From NCBI GenBank assembly GCA_026984715.1, contig JALSRO010000008.1:1-5896 (forward strand): DNA of 5,896 nucleotides, in the 5' to 3' direction. A program made the translations under genes and the position numbers. This stretch comes from Chromatiales bacterium. GTDB taxonomy: Bacteria > Pseudomonadota > Gammaproteobacteria > Thiohalospirales > Thiohalospiraceae. The notes beneath the pieces are model-generated. The model was not told the DNA's origin, searched no databases, and worked only from the letters and a program-made list of their open reading frames with translations. Position 1 is the stretch's first letter; the number at the start of each line of letters is the position of its first letter. Shown piece by piece: positions 5,743 through 5,896 of the stretch.

Positions 5743-5896
5743 CTATCCCCGCAGCATATCCAGCAGCTTCTGCACTGCCCGGAACCGCTGCTCCCGATCC
5801 GGCAGGTTCTGGGTGATGCGCAGTTTGTCCTGCCCGTCCAGTTTGTAGCGCTGCGGCTGTTGCTGGATCAGCTGGATGATTTTCATCGGATCCACG
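5743..5896 (-). CDS. mfd: Mfd, transcription-repair coupling factor, C-terminal end only
   Basis: Only the last 50 codons and the stop (TAG, 5745-5743) are in the window; the gene continues past the right edge. Mfd is an ATP-driven DNA translocase that pushes stalled RNA polymerase off damaged DNA and recruits UvrA. The visible tail reads VDPMKIIQLIQQQPQRYKLD and then GQDKLRITQNLPDREQR. It lines up with the recalled E. coli Mfd end (VNPAWLIGLLQKQPQHYRLD and GPTRLKFIQDLSERKTR), which belongs to the C-terminal regulatory domain. It converges on the methyltransferase gene, with 15 bp between the two stops and no terminator in that gap, so the two transcripts probably run into each other. Confidence 0.87.
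   Translation of the reverse strand, partial: VDPMKIIQLIQQQPQRYKLDGQDKLRITQNLPDREQRFRAVQKLLDMLRG

Overview
The window looks like part of a GC-rich gammaproteobacterial chromosome. The evidence is a flgA-flgM-flgN block with a consensus sigma-28 promoter, a CheR closest in recalled sequence to the Pseudomonas type, and an Mfd C-terminus of gammaproteobacterial character. The species cannot be named from this sequence alone; a Chromatiales-like or related sulfur-oxidiser lineage is only a guess.

Layout, left to right. Positions 1-69 (minus) hold a tRNA-Ala with anticodon CGC, cut at its 3' end by the window edge, with a plausible sigma-70 promoter at 83-112. Positions 131-1795 (minus) hold a late flagellar block transcribed flgA, flgM, flgN: the P-ring assembly chaperone, the anti-sigma-28 factor and the FlgK/FlgL export chaperone. 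A near-perfect sigma-28 promoter lies between flgA and flgM, and its -35 box starts on the flgA stop codon. Divergent from flgA is cheR (1928-2764, plus), the chemoreceptor glutamate methyltransferase. A stretch of about 480 bp without a convincing gene follows (2765-3247). Its right end carries a strong sigma-70 promoter and a long hairpin in the predicted leader.

That leader feeds a two-gene operon on the plus strand: a stand-alone AMP-forming adenylating enzyme (3248-4825), joined by an ATGA overlap to a divergent HemK/PrmC-type methyltransferase (4822-5727). The last 50 codons of mfd run in from the right on the minus strand and end 15 bp from the methyltransferase stop.

The flagellar and chemotaxis genes and mfd are ordinary. 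The ligase-methyltransferase pair is the unusual part. The ligase keeps all adenylation motifs and has an FD pair where amino-acid-activating domains carry their substrate-binding Asp. The methyltransferase keeps NPPY but departs from true release-factor methylases at several conserved places and is not beside prfA. The reading offered here is that one enzyme activates a small (perhaps amino-acid-like) carboxylate and the partner methylates it, its carrier, or a protein it modifies. This is inference; no carrier protein is visible in the window.
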